DNA of 64,000 bases from Fibrobacter sp. (GCF_017551775.1 NZ_JAFZKX010000075.1:1-64000); one strand, 5' to 3'; positions 7,350 through 15,491 are shown, counted from the first letter of the stretch. Numbers and translations: made by a program. The notes: generated from the sequence alone by a model not told the origin.

Positions 7350-8024
7350 ATGGCTACTGAAAACGGCTCTTTATATAATGGTGTCATCGAGGTCCCGCCT
7401 GAACTCCGCGGCCCGTCCAATGAAGAAATTTTGCAGATGTCGGAGCGAGAAGACTCCGAAAGGCGCCGCCGTGCGGCCGCCAGGCCTTCGAAGCGCGAAA
7501 GGATTCGCCGCAAGATGAACAAGGAACTCGCCACCATGTCGCAGATCGGTGCGGGCATCGCGCGGGCCAATACGCGCCAGCCGGCCCCCATCCAGCACGT
7601 ATCGGCGAAGAGCGGCGGACCGAAGGGGGAGGAGGGCTTCCAGAAGAAGCAGCCGTCCTTCGCCCGCAAGAAGCTTGAATCGCTGTTCAGCGCCGCCTTC
7701 CACCGCGACCGCCATGTGGAAGAGGCTCCCGTTTCGGCTCCGGTGAAAAAAGAACCGAAGTTCACCCCGCCCGCAGTCCCGTCGTCGGGTCGCGTGCTCA
7801 GGGGCTCGTTCGGTGCCAAGCGTTCCGACGAGGCCAAGGCGCAGGTCTATTCCGTCGCGGAACTCGAACGCATCCGCATGGAAGAACGCGCCAAGAAAAT
7901 CCGTGCCGAACTCGCCCGCAAGAACAAGACCGTGGCACCCGCGGTCGCAGAAGACGGCACTCCGGTGAAGCGCCCGCGCGGACGCCCGCGCAAGAACCCG
8001 CTGCCTCCGACCGAACAGCCGTAA
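7350..8024 (+). CDS. basic protein with a C-terminal AT-hook
   Basis: A 224-residue strongly basic, Ala/Arg/Lys/Pro-rich protein, mostly predicted disordered or helical. Residues about 207-217 read VKRPRGRPRKNP, a textbook AT-hook (core GRP flanked by basic residues) that binds the minor groove of AT-rich DNA. The rest contains charged helical stretches (LERIRMEERAKKIRAELARKNK) but no known fold. It is preceded by a very A/T-rich 147-bp spacer with TTGACA hexamers at 7245 and 7316, and followed by a strong terminator. A nucleoid-associated or regulatory role is inferred from the AT-hook only. Confidence 0.7.
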   Translation: MATENGSLYNGVIEVPPELRGPSNEEILQMSEREDSERRRRAAARPSKRERIRRKMNKELATMSQIGAGIARANTRQPAPIQHVSAKSGGPKGEEGFQKKQPSFARKKLESLFSAAFHRDRHVEEAPVSAPVKKEPKFTPPAVPSSGRVLRGSFGAKRSDEAKAQVYSVAELERIRMEERAKKIRAELARKNKTVAPAVAEDGTPVKRPRGRPRKNPLPPTEQP

Positions 8025-8049
8025 GCACCAGAAAAGAGAATACAAAAAA

Positions 8050-8077
8050 GCCCGCCTTCTTTCGAAAGCGGGCTTTT
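8050..8077. terminator. bidirectional terminator between the AT-hook gene and tRNA-Cys
   Basis: AAAAGCCCGC and GCGGGCTTTT pair around a 12-base loop. The A-tract on one side and T-tract on the other let it stop both the plus-strand gene and the minus-strand tRNA-Cys. Confidence 0.85.
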
Positions 8078-8080
8078 AAG

Positions 8081-8153
8081 AGGCAACGATCAGACTCGAA
8101 CTGATGAATAAGGCTTTTGCAGAGCCGCCCCTTACCAACTTGGGTACGTCGCC
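8081..8153 (-). tRNA. tRNA-Cys (anticodon GCA)
   Basis: On the minus strand a 73-base cloverleaf is seen: acceptor GGCGACG paired with CGTTGCC, anticodon loop CTGCAAA between GGCT-type arms giving anticodon GCA, and T-arm loop TTCGAGT. The CCA end is not encoded. A good promoter lies just upstream at 8167-8195 and a terminator just downstream. Confidence 0.93.
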
Positions 8154-8166
8154 GATTGTGAGCGCT

Positions 8167-8195
8167 AATATAGGTAATGATTGCGGTTTTATCAA
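8167..8195 (-). promoter_or_regulatory. promoter of tRNA-Cys
   Basis: On the minus strand TTGATA, a 17-base spacer and TATATT end 13 bases before the mature tRNA 5' end. Confidence 0.8.
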
Positions 8196-8227
8196 GGGGC
8201 AAATGCGAAAAAAACTAGATTTCGACC

Positions 8228-8785
8228 ATGTTTGGTGCAGTAACGCGCGCGTTCGGCGCGATTAAGGTGAATTTGGCCGCCCTGCTCGGGGAATTGTGGA
8301 TGCGCAGCCTGCGGGTCCGCATCGACGCCCCCGCCGATTTCGGGCCGGGCATCCTGGGTTGCTGGCACCGCGACCTGCTGGCGAGTTTCGCCGCGTTCAA
8401 GGGCAGGGGAGTGCACGCTCTCGTCTCGGAATCCGGCGATGGGGAATTCCTCGCCCGTGCCATCGCCCGCATGGGCTTCTGGGTCAGCCGCGGTTCGGAC
8501 ACGCACGGTTCGCTCAACGTGCGCCATTTGGTACAAACTCTCAAGGAAGGCGGAACCGTGGGCATGGCGCTCGACGGTCCCCGCGGTCCGGCACTGCAGG
8601 TCAAGCCGGGTACGCCCTGGCTTTCTAAAGTTTCCGGCCGCCCGATATGGCTTATCTGCCCGCGCTACGGCGCGCATTTCCGCCTCAAGACCTGGGATAA
8701 TTTTGTCGTTCCCTTGCCGTTGTCATCAATTGACATTCGAATTAAGTATTTTTGCCAAGAAGAAACAAAAAAACAAAAGGAGTAA
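8228..8785 (+). CDS. DUF374-type lysophospholipid/lipid A acyltransferase family protein
   Basis: A 185-residue protein with the DUF374 (PF04028) pattern: CWHRDLLASF (acyltransferase H-x-x-x-D-like block), a VSESGDGEFLARAIARMGF segment, RGSDTHGSLNVRHL, and the diagnostic MALDGPRGPALQVKPG block. The family is related to LpxL-type acyltransferases and is thought to acylate lipid A or a lysophospholipid at the inner membrane; it is shorter than usual LpxL. The gene overlaps the ribosome-binding site of the next gene, so the two are co-transcribed. Confidence 0.8.
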   Translation: MFGAVTRAFGAIKVNLAALLGELWMRSLRVRIDAPADFGPGILGCWHRDLLASFAAFKGRGVHALVSESGDGEFLARAIARMGFWVSRGSDTHGSLNVRHLVQTLKEGGTVGMALDGPRGPALQVKPGTPWLSKVSGRPIWLICPRYGAHFRLKTWDNFVVPLPLSSIDIRIKYFCQEETKKQKE

Positions 8786-8790
8786 CCGTC

Positions 8791-9444
8791 GTGATTACAT
8801 TGCCGCCAAAATTTGTCGCGTTTGACCTCGAAACGACCGGGCTTGTGAATACCAAGGATGAAATCGTCGAAATCGGTGCCGTGAAGTTCACCGTGGCCGT
8901 AGAAAAGGGCAAGGTAGTGCCCAAGCTCATCTCCGAGTTCAACACGCTGGTGAACCCGAACATGATGATTCCCGAAGAGGCTTCTCGCGTGAACCACATT
9001 ACCGACGCCATGGTGAAGGACGCTCCCCCGGTGGGCGAGTGCCTCAAGAAGTTCACCGCGTTCTGCGGGCAGGGCTCCATTCTGCTTGCGCACAACGCTC
9101 CCTTCGACGTCGGCTTCTTGCGCGTGGCCTACTCCAAGAACCCGCAGTACGTTCCCGGCAACCCCGCTATCGACAGCCTGGTGGTCGCCCGTACGATTCT
9201 GCCCGAGCTCGACAACCACAAGCTCGGTTACATGGCGAACCTCTTCATGAAGCGCGGCGAGTTCACGATGAAGATCGATTCCGCGAAGATGCACCGCGCC
9301 GTGTACGACTGCGAGATGCTCATGGAAGTGTTCGTGGCGCTCATGCGCCGCCGGTTCAAGGAAAAGGACTGGGAAATGGCGAACATCATGGCGAGCCTCG
9401 CCAAGTACAAGGGCCTCCCGCTGTTCATCAACAAGCCGAACTAA
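8791..9444 (+). CDS. DnaQ-like 3'-5' exonuclease (DEDDh family)
   Basis: A 217-residue nuclease starting at a GTG with AAAGGAG seven bases upstream; an ATG further up lies inside the preceding gene and is not used. ExoI is FDLETTG (Asp12, Glu14), ExoII is LLAHNAPFDVGFL, and ExoIII is HRAVYDCEML with the His and Asp of the DEDDh type. It resembles DNA polymerase III epsilon-type proofreading exonucleases and PolC-like exonuclease domains, but is a free-standing protein without the polymerase-binding tail, so it may be a repair or RNA-processing exonuclease. Confidence 0.9.
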   Translation: MITLPPKFVAFDLETTGLVNTKDEIVEIGAVKFTVAVEKGKVVPKLISEFNTLVNPNMMIPEEASRVNHITDAMVKDAPPVGECLKKFTAFCGQGSILLAHNAPFDVGFLRVAYSKNPQYVPGNPAIDSLVVARTILPELDNHKLGYMANLFMKRGEFTMKIDSAKMHRAVYDCEMLMEVFVALMRRRFKEKDWEMANIMASLAKYKGLPLFINKPN

Positions 9445-9451
9445 CCCTACA

Positions 9452-9536
9452 GTCATCCTGACGTCACCCTGAACTTGGTTCAGGGCAGGATCAGTTATAA
9501 ACATTCCGACCCTGCCCTGAGTGTCCTCAGGGTGAC
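9452..9536. repeat. cluster of nested palindromic elements
   Basis: An outer GTCATCCTGA...CAGGATC palindrome is interrupted by an inner GTCACCCTGAACTTGG...TTCAGGG palindrome. A further one (GACCCTGCCCTGAG...CTCAGGGTGAC) follows at about 9508-9536. The cluster lies between the exonuclease gene and the convergent L28 gene. Confidence 0.75.
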
Positions 9537-9582
9537 TCCCGGGCGGAAGTGCTTCCGGTGCCATGCTCAGAATACACAAAAC

Positions 9583-9607
9583 ACCGCCAAAGGGCTGCCT
9601 TGGCGGT
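9583..9607 (-). terminator. terminator of the L28 gene
   Basis: ACCGCCAA and TTGGCGGT form a perfect 8-bp stem. On the minus strand it is followed by GTTTTGTG, placing it 24 bases behind the rpmB stop codon. Confidence 0.65.
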
Positions 9608-9631
9608 TGAATTCTGTTTCCGAAACGGGAA

Positions 9632-9853
9632 TTAGATTCCGAGTTCCTGGGCGACGGCCTGGATGCCGAGCTTGCTGATGGTGCGGAGACCGGCAGCGCT
9701 CACGCGGAGGGTTACCCAGCGATCTTCTTCGGGGATGTAGAAGCGCTTCTTCTGGAGGTTGGGAAGCTGCTTCATCAACTTCTTGCGGTTGGAGTGGGAA
9801 ACCATGTTACCCACGAGGCCGGCCTTACCGGTAACTTCACAAATGCGGCTCAT
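9632..9853 (-). CDS. rpmB: 50S ribosomal protein L28
   Basis: A 73-residue protein with the L28 N-terminus (MSRICEVTGKAGLVGNMVSHSNRKKL) and the WVTLRVSAAGLRTISKLG block that contacts 23S rRNA. Length is normal for bacterial L28. The CEVTGK motif keeps one of the zinc-type cysteines but the partners are absent, so it is a zinc-free form. It is transcribed alone, away from L33, with its own terminator. Confidence 0.97.
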   Translation of the reverse strand: MSRICEVTGKAGLVGNMVSHSNRKKLMKQLPNLQKKRFYIPEEDRWVTLRVSAAGLRTISKLGIQAVAQELGI

Positions 9854-9920
9854 AATAAACTCCGTTGTTTTTTACGGACTGCAATTTTAGATAAAAATTG
9901 GCAAATTGTCAAGGCTAAAC

Positions 9921-10853
9921 TTAATCTTGCAGTTCCTTGGGAAGGTTAAATTTGGTCGATTCGACCAATTTTATGAAATTTTCGATGTTTAGGGGGGCAA
10001 ATTTGGCCTTCAGCCACTCCACGACCTCCTGGACCAGCACCTCGGGTGCGGAGGCTCCGCTCGAAATACCGACCGATTCGACGCCGTCGAACCAGGCCGG
10101 ATCGAGGTCGTTCACGTCGGCGATGAGGTAGCTCTTGATGCCCTGTTCGAGCCCGAGTTCCATGAGACGGCTGGAATTGGAGGAGTTTTTCGCCCCGACG
10201 ACCAGGAGCATGTCGACCTGCTTGCACAGATCGAGCACCGCGGCCTGGCGGTTGCCTGTCGCGTAGCAGAGGTCGCCTGCGTTGGGGCCGATAATACCCG
10301 GGAAACGGGCCTTGAGGGCCTCGATGATCTTGCGGGTTTCGGCCACGGAGAGCGTGGTCTGCGTGATGTAGGCGAGTTCCTTGCCCTCGGGCACCTGGAC
10401 CGTCGCTACGTCATTCTCGTTCTGGATGAGCGAGATGGCGCCTTCGGGGAGCTGCCCGAGCGTGCCGACCACTTCGGCGTGGCCCGCGTGGCCAATCAAG
10501 ATGATATGGCGGCCAGCGGTGTAGTGGCGCTTGGCGCTGTAGTGGACCTTGAGCACCAGCGGGCAGCTCGCGTCGAGGACCTTCAGGTGGCGCGCTTCGG
10601 CGTCGGCGTATACGTGTTCTGCGACCCCGTGGGCCGAGAAAATGACGACGGAACCTTCGGGAACTTCGTCCACCTCGTCCACGAAAATGACGCCCTTCTC
10701 TTTGAGGGTGTCGACGACGAACTTGTTGTGCACGATTTCGTGGCGCATGTAGATGGATGTGCCGTATTTTTCAAGGGCCTTCTCGACTACGTGGATGGCG
10801 CGGTCGACACCGGCGCAGAACCCGCGGGGGGTGGCAAGTACAATCTTCTTCAT
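9921..10853 (-). CDS. ispH: 4-hydroxy-3-methylbut-2-enyl diphosphate reductase
   Basis: A 310-residue [4Fe-4S] enzyme that makes IPP and DMAPP in the last step of the MEP isoprenoid pathway. The three cluster-binding cysteines are visible: GFCAGVDRA (Cys13), DASCPLV (Cys97) and GDLCYATGNRQ (Cys196). Substrate-binding His residues lie in RHEIVHN, SAHGVAEH and IGHAGHAE. The start at 10853 gives the normal length; the frame is open far upstream only because it shadows waaA. It begins two bases behind the waaA stop and is the last gene of the minus-strand operon. Confidence 0.96.
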   Translation of the reverse strand: MKKIVLATPRGFCAGVDRAIHVVEKALEKYGTSIYMRHEIVHNKFVVDTLKEKGVIFVDEVDEVPEGSVVIFSAHGVAEHVYADAEARHLKVLDASCPLVLKVHYSAKRHYTAGRHIILIGHAGHAEVVGTLGQLPEGAISLIQNENDVATVQVPEGKELAYITQTTLSVAETRKIIEALKARFPGIIGPNAGDLCYATGNRQAAVLDLCKQVDMLLVVGAKNSSNSSRLMELGLEQGIKSYLIADVNDLDPAWFDGVESVGISSGASAPEVLVQEVVEWLKAKFAPLNIENFIKLVESTKFNLPKELQD

Positions 10854-10855
10854 GG

Positions 10856-12088
10856 TTATTTCGCGTTTGGGGTTGGGAGCAGATCGCTCAGGAATTCCAC
10901 GAACTGCGTGTACGAATCTTCTAGCTTTTCCCGCTCGTGGGCGAGGAACCGCTCGATGTTCCTGGTGTCGGCGATGTTCCTGCGGGGGTAGTCCTCGGGC
11001 CCGCGGAGCTGCGTGAGCACGCCTTCGCGCACGAGGGTGGCCACGTTTTCGGCCTGGCCTGCGGAATAGGGCCCGATGCTGGTGCGGACTCCGGCCTGGA
11101 GCGGCTCCCAGAAGTCGTGCACGCCGAGGAAGCGGCTGAACGAGCCTCCGACGACCGCGGTTTTCGAGACGGCGAATATTTCGGCGGTGATGCCGAACTT
11201 GTTTACCATCGAGATGGCGCCTTTCTGGACTTCGGGCCATTCGACGACGGGAATCTTCTTTTCGGCGAGCGCCTTGCGGAACTGTTCCACTTCTTCGAGC
11301 CTGCGCGGGGCGAGCACCATGGATTCGTTCTGCAGCAAGGAGAACGACAACATGCGATAGAGGCTCGACCATTCCGAATAGTGTATCGAGACGAAGAAAG
11401 TGTCGACGGTCTTTTCGGCTCCGGCGGCATCGCCCTCTGCTGAGGGATTGGCGTCGTTTGTCGCGGGTTTGTTGCCGCGCGCCCAGGGGAGGAGCTTCCA
11501 GTCGCCGCCGATGATGGGGCTGCCGATGTTCGAGCGCGACGCCACGTTCATCAGGCGCGAAAGGTCGGCGCCGGTCTGCATGCTCGCGAACCCGATGGTA
11601 GAAAAGTCTATGCCCGGTATGGAGGCGTGGTAGCGGCCCGAGACTATGGCGACGGAGGGCCTGTAGCTCAGCCGCTTCATGGTGGATAGGTAGCCCGGCC
11701 ACAGTTCGTTCTCGCCCAGGACGAGCGCGATGGGCTTCGCCTTTTTTGCGAACTTTGCCATTGCCGCCGGTGTATCGGCCGGGGCTATGCAGGCTTCGAT
11801 GCTCGGCGTCGGCATGGCGTTGCGGAGGTATTCGAGTACTTCCGCCTTCTGCGTGGTGATAAGGATTCTCGGGCAGTCCGCGATGTCTTGCTGCAGGAAC
11901 TTCGCGAGGTTCAGGAGCATCTTGCATTCGCCGAGACTTGCTCCGTGCAGCCAGAGGAACGGACCTTCGGGCCATGGACCTTCCAAACGTTCGTTTATAC
12001 GAAACCGTTTGTCTGCGACGGGGACACGCGCCACAGCCTTTGCGGCGGTGCCGATAGCGGAGCGGGCGATGTCCAGCGCGTTAAACAT
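10856..12088 (-). CDS. waaA: 3-deoxy-D-manno-octulosonic acid (Kdo) transferase
   Basis: A 410-residue GT30 enzyme that attaches Kdo to lipid A precursor at the inner face of the cytoplasmic membrane. The N-terminal WLHGASLGECK block holds the catalytic Glu (Glu54, from the GASxGE motif), followed by ILITTQKAEV and ENELWPGYL. The C-terminal half has the FAVSKTAVVGGSF...HDFWEPLQAG donor-site pattern. The usual N-terminal membrane anchor is weak here. An Asn/Ala/Glu-rich insertion (about residues 207-224) is not part of the usual fold. It lies two to three bases from both neighbours, so expression is coupled with the methyltransferase-like gene and ispH. Confidence 0.92.
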   Translation of the reverse strand: MFNALDIARSAIGTAAKAVARVPVADKRFRINERLEGPWPEGPFLWLHGASLGECKMLLNLAKFLQQDIADCPRILITTQKAEVLEYLRNAMPTPSIEACIAPADTPAAMAKFAKKAKPIALVLGENELWPGYLSTMKRLSYRPSVAIVSGRYHASIPGIDFSTIGFASMQTGADLSRLMNVASRSNIGSPIIGGDWKLLPWARGNKPATNDANPSAEGDAAGAEKTVDTFFVSIHYSEWSSLYRMLSFSLLQNESMVLAPRRLEEVEQFRKALAEKKIPVVEWPEVQKGAISMVNKFGITAEIFAVSKTAVVGGSFSRFLGVHDFWEPLQAGVRTSIGPYSAGQAENVATLVREGVLTQLRGPEDYPRRNIADTRNIERFLAHEREKLEDSYTQFVEFLSDLLPTPNAK

Positions 12089-12090
12089 TT

Positions 12091-12702
12091 TCAGACCGTG
12101 TGGATTTTTAAAAGAACAATTATCAAATTAACAATTACGAGCCAGAACCACGTGGAGGCATCAGCCTTGAATGCCTGAAAAACGGTGCGCCGGGGCGAGC
12201 TCTTTTTTTTGTTGCTAACAAGGAATTCGCCGTTCATGGGGAACATCGGTGTTTTTTGGGCCCAAGCCCGCCAGGTGTCGCCGAACTTTTCTTCGAGGAA
12301 GTTGTCTTCCGCTTTGGCGAGGAGGATTTCGAAAAGGATCGTTGCGAGAAAGAAAAGGTGGAAGAAGGGCGTTACGCCGACGTGGAAGGAGATGACGCCC
12401 AGGGCGATGCACGTGTTCGACAAGTAAAGCGGATGCCTGCAGTTGGCGTAGGGGCCGTCCGTGACGAGTTCGCTGGCCTCGTGCTTGGAACCACGCGTGT
12501 GCTGCCCTATATATTGGCGCGATTTTATCCGCAGCATGATCCCGACCACGTAGGTGACGATGGTTGTCAGATAGGGGGCGATTTCGACCATGCGGGTGTA
12601 ATTTTGCGGGAACGGGGCCGCGGGTGTCGCGAACATGGCGAGGGCGAGTATAGCGAGGATGTAGCCCCGGAAACGGTAGAGGATTTCGCTAGCCTTTCGC
12701 AT
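12091..12702 (-). CDS. isoprenylcysteine carboxyl methyltransferase / PEMT-like membrane protein
   Basis: A 203-residue polytopic membrane protein with about four to five hydrophobic segments. The core motif GPYANCRHPLYLSN, followed by two membrane segments and AEDNFLEEKFGDTWRAWAQK, is that of the ICMT/phospholipid methyltransferase family, which binds S-adenosylmethionine at the membrane surface. Bacterial members methylate lipids or small isoprenoid compounds; the substrate here is unknown. It overlaps the ABC exporter gene by 14 bases and precedes waaA by two bases. A last hydrophobic segment (STWFWLVIVNLIIVLL) is an extra C-terminal anchor. Confidence 0.8.
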   Translation of the reverse strand: MRKASEILYRFRGYILAILALAMFATPAAPFPQNYTRMVEIAPYLTTIVTYVVGIMLRIKSRQYIGQHTRGSKHEASELVTDGPYANCRHPLYLSNTCIALGVISFHVGVTPFFHLFFLATILFEILLAKAEDNFLEEKFGDTWRAWAQKTPMFPMNGEFLVSNKKKSSPRRTVFQAFKADASTWFWLVIVNLIIVLLKIHTV

Positions 12703-14356
12703 GTTCCATCTCCACGATGTTGAAGCGGGATTCCGCTGCGGCGCTGAACGGATCGTGGCTCGACATGATGACCCACTTGTTCTGCTTGGCGGCGCAGTCC
12801 AGGAACTGGAGGAGTATGTTCTCGCGGTCGGCGAGCGTGATGGCCGCCATCGGTTCGTCGAGGAGCACTACGGGTGCATCGGAAGCGAGCGCCCACAGGA
12901 GCGCGATGCGCGAACGTTCCCCGCCCGAAAGGCCTTCCTTGCGGAGCAGGCGGTCGGTGCCCGCTACTTCTATGAAGTCGTGCAGGGCGCCCGCACTGAG
13001 GGCCGACGTTCCTCCGTTCTTTTCGAGCTGCCGCAGGAGCATGCGCCGTGGCGGGAGTTCCAGGTCTTGCGGGATAAAGAACACGTTTGCCGCGGGTTGC
13101 GCGTTGCCTTCGGGATGCGAACCCCATTCCTCGAGCCCGGCGACGAGCCGCAGGAGCGTGGACTTCCCGATGCCGTTTTTGCCGCGCAGCAGTACCGGCC
13201 TGCTCTTGTCGAGCGTCAGGTTGAAGTCGCGGAACACCGGCGTGTTCGAACCCTCGTAGCGGAAGTTGCCGCCGTGAATCTCGAGACCCGCAGCATCCCC
13301 GCTTGTCATTCTGGAGTCTGTCATTCTGGAGCCGAAGGCGATAGAATCCACGGCCGCTGCGCCTTTACTAATTGCGTCGGAGTCCACCTTGCGAGGTAAC
13401 TTCCCGAATTCGACCAGCACGCGGTACGCGCTCGATGCCGAACGGAACTGCGGCAAAACGCGCGAACATTCCTTGACGGGCTTGTAGCACAGGAGGAGCG
13501 CCGAGCAGAACAGCACCAGCCCCGTGCCGTCCATCCACCCGCGGCTGATGAGCAGCGCGCAGAACGCGAGCACCATGATCATCGCCGTTACAGACAAAGT
13601 TTCCATCGCGATGGCGAGCCCGTTCTTGCGTACGCTCGCGGCAAGGCCCTTCTGGTTCAGCGCGTCCGCGTCGGCTTGGAGTTCGCTTGCGACAGCTTCG
13701 CGTTCCGTTTTCCCGCTCCAGTTGCGGAATATTTTGCGGGCCGCGTTCAGGCTCAGCCTGAAATTCGACCGAGCGTACAGGAGCGATTCCTCGGTCGGCC
13801 CGAGGGACTGCAGCTTGCGCTGCATCCATGCGACAAACGGGACTACCGCCGCGAACAGGAACAGCGTGAGCGGCCATGATATATATATAAGTACGGGCAG
13901 GAATATGGCGAGCTGGAGGATCGCCTGCACCATCTGGAAAAAGACCCCGCCGTTGTTTTGCAGGGCTAGCGTCGATTCGTAGGCAGCTTCCACCCGCGCA
14001 TCACCCTCGCCGTTGTGGAAAAGCCTGGGCGAAAGCGAGCGCAGCGCGTCCAGGAACCACCGCATGATGCGCAAGTTCGTGTGGTAAAGGAACGTCTCGG
14101 AGTTGCGGACCTTCGCGAACATGAATATCTGCCGCAGCGCGGCGACGAGCGCCATCAGGAGCGCCCATTCCCACAGGGCGAACGGCGTTTCGCCCGAGAG
14201 CAGCTGCATGAACGAGCGGATACCCCAAAGAAGCCCCGCGTCGGCGGCGCTGGCCATCAAGGCGAGGGGCAAAAACCTAAAAATGCCGGTAAAAAGGGAT
14301 TTCTTGAGCCAATTTTGGATATCCACATAAAAAAAATAAAAAAATCGCTGCAACAC
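12689..14356 (-). CDS. ABC exporter, fused membrane and ATPase domains
   Basis: A 555-residue type IV (MsbA/CydD-like) half-transporter. Residues 1-310 form a membrane domain with about six helices; residues 350-555 are the ATPase, with Walker A GKNGIGKST, signature LSGGERSR and Walker B VVLLDEP. It starts with GTG; no better start is obvious. The substrate is unknown. Because it heads an operon with waaA and a lipid-methyltransferase-like gene, a lipid or lipopolysaccharide precursor is plausible. The linker between the two domains (about residues 336-350) is encoded by a palindromic repeat with a 15-base direct duplication and reads SRMTDSRMTSG. Confidence 0.85.
   Translation of the reverse strand: MLQRFFYFFYVDIQNWLKKSLFTGIFRFLPLALMASAADAGLLWGIRSFMQLLSGETPFALWEWALLMALVAALRQIFMFAKVRNSETFLYHTNLRIMRWFLDALRSLSPRLFHNGEGDARVEAAYESTLALQNNGGVFFQMVQAILQLAIFLPVLIYISWPLTLFLFAAVVPFVAWMQRKLQSLGPTEESLLYARSNFRLSLNAARKIFRNWSGKTEREAVASELQADADALNQKGLAASVRKNGLAIAMETLSVTAMIMVLAFCALLISRGWMDGTGLVLFCSALLLCYKPVKECSRVLPQFRSASSAYRVLVEFGKLPRKVDSDAISKGAAAVDSIAFGSRMTDSRMTSGDAAGLEIHGGNFRYEGSNTPVFRDFNLTLDKSRPVLLRGKNGIGKSTLLRLVAGLEEWGSHPEGNAQPAANVFFIPQDLELPPRRMLLRQLEKNGGTSALSAGALHDFIEVAGTDRLLRKEGLSGGERSRIALLWALASDAPVVLLDEPMAAITLADRENILLQFLDCAAKQNKWVIMSSHDPFSAAAESRFNIVEMEHAKG
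13305..13349. repeat. palindromic element inside the ABC exporter gene
   Basis: GTCATTCTGGAG occurs twice with a 15-base period (13305 and 13320). The second copy pairs with the AGAATCC end through GTCATTCT...AGAATC. It is read in frame in the flexible linker between the membrane domain and the ATPase. Confidence 0.7.
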
Positions 14357-14358
14357 CC

Positions 14359-14386
14359 TTTACAAAAAAATCCAAATAACTATATT
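14359..14386 (+). promoter_or_regulatory. promoter of tRNA-Glu
   Basis: TTTACA (14359-14364), a 16-base spacer and TATATT (14381-14386, extended to TATATTTG) end 15 bases before the tRNA. Confidence 0.65.
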
Positions 14387-14401
14387 TGGCCCTACCAAGA
14401 C

Positions 14402-14474
14402 GCCCCTATCGTCTAGTGGCCCAGGACTCGGGATTTTCATTCCCGCAACAGCGGTTCGAAACCGCTTGGGGGTA
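14402..14474 (+). tRNA. tRNA-Glu (anticodon TTC)
   Basis: A 73-base cloverleaf: acceptor GCCCCTA with TGGGGGT (G-U at the first pair), anticodon stem CGGGA/TCCCG with loop TTTTCAT giving anticodon TTC, and T-arm AGCGG/CCGCT around TTCGAAA. The discriminator base is A and CCA is not encoded. A strong terminator follows directly. Confidence 0.93.
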
Positions 14475-14475
14475 T

Positions 14476-14507
14476 ACAAAAAGGACTCGCGAAAGCGGGT
14501 CCTTTTT
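14476..14507 (+). terminator. terminator of tRNA-Glu
   Basis: AAAAAGGACTCGC and GCGGGTCCTTTTT pair around a GAAA tetraloop and end in a T-run. Confidence 0.9.
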
Positions 14508-14623
14508 GTTGTTGCAAAAAAAAGTATCAATTTGGCTTATTTTTGCCGCGAAACCGTTTATAAGTATAGATGGTGGATTTTCCCTGTCTGCCTACGCGGG
14601 GGCGTTCCCGTCTGATATGAATT

Positions 14624-15418
14624 ATGGAAACAAAAAATACTCCCTTCGAGCAACTGACCATCACCAACAGGTTCATGTTTGCGATGGTGTTCAGCCACAA
14701 GGAAATCGCTAAGCCCTTCCTCGAAGCAATTCTCGGCATCAAGATTCATGAACTCCGCGATCCCGAACCGGAAAAGACCATCGAGATTAGTCCTGTTAGT
14801 AAGGGTGTACGCTTTGATGTTTTTGTGAAGGAAAGCGGCCCCAATGGCGAAATTATCCGCAGCTTTGATATCGAAATGCAGATTGAGGACACCCACGAAA
14901 TCCCCAAGCGGGCTCGCTTCTACCAGGCCATGCGCGACAGCGAGGCTCTGTGCAGAGGTGAAAAATACTTCAACCTTAAAGAACTTTACATCATCTTCCT
15001 TTGTCCCGAAGACATTTTTGGGAAGGATCGTGCTGTCTACAGATTCAAAAACTTTGAGGCCGATGACCCGAAAATAGAGATGGGCGATCTCTCCTTCAAA
15101 AATTTTTATATCTTTAGTAAGTACCGTGAGGTCGCTGAGAAGGCAATTCGGGATTACATGGAGTATTTTGCCACCAACAAGGCGAATACCCCAGCAACCG
15201 AGGACATCGACAGGCTTGTGAAGTGGTACCAGACGGACAGCAACACGAGGATTCGCTACATGACATGGCAAGAGGAAATAGACATCGCCGTTGAGCTTGA
15301 GCGCCAGCGTGCTGACGAAATCCAAAAAAAGGCTGATGCAGAAAAGGCCCGCGCTGATGAAGCGGAAGCTCGTGCTGATAAGTACGAGAAGATGCTTCGG
15401 GAGCTTGGAAAACTGTAG
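14624..15418 (+). CDS. Rpn-type PD-(D/E)XK nuclease family protein
   Basis: A 264-residue member of the family annotated as Rpn recombination-promoting nuclease/putative transposase (PF12784). The N-terminal block (TNRFMFAMVFSHKEIAKPFLEAILG) and the nuclease core RFDVFVKES...RSFDIEMQ show the PD-(D/E)XK residues Asp65, Glu84 and Gln86. The C-terminus from about residue 220 is a charged coiled coil with repeated RADEAEARADKYEK units. Such proteins occur in many copies in gut bacteria and act as DNA endonucleases, possibly in defence or recombination. A second small gene in the window (42326-42547) looks like the tail of another member. Confidence 0.85.
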   Translation: METKNTPFEQLTITNRFMFAMVFSHKEIAKPFLEAILGIKIHELRDPEPEKTIEISPVSKGVRFDVFVKESGPNGEIIRSFDIEMQIEDTHEIPKRARFYQAMRDSEALCRGEKYFNLKELYIIFLCPEDIFGKDRAVYRFKNFEADDPKIEMGDLSFKNFYIFSKYREVAEKAIRDYMEYFATNKANTPATEDIDRLVKWYQTDSNTRIRYMTWQEEIDIAVELERQRADEIQKKADAEKARADEAEARADKYEKMLRELGKL

Positions 15419-15425
15419 CGAACCT

Positions 15426-15491
15426 GGTAAAAAACCGATTTTTTACACAATCGTGACAAAAATAGGAACAAATTATTCCATATTGGAATAA
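15426..15491 (+). promoter_or_regulatory. inverted repeats behind the Rpn gene
   Basis: GTAAAAAA and TTTTTTAC (about 15427-15445) could form a weak terminator for the Rpn gene. At 15473-15491 a perfect palindrome, TTATTCCATATTGGAATAA, with 8-bp arms and a 3-base centre, has the look of a dimeric regulator site. Which gene it would control is unknown; the pilin promoter lies about 155 bases downstream. Confidence 0.45.

Noticed and set aside
9921..11975. 684-residue frame that would fuse an Arg-rich domain to IspH
   Set aside because: The upstream part is a shadow of waaA in another frame; IspH has a normal start at 10853 and normal length.
9921..14356. Biosynthetic gene cluster for a secondary metabolite (ABC exporter, methyltransferase, transferase)
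   Set aside because: waaA and ispH are housekeeping genes; the operon fits envelope and isoprenoid metabolism.
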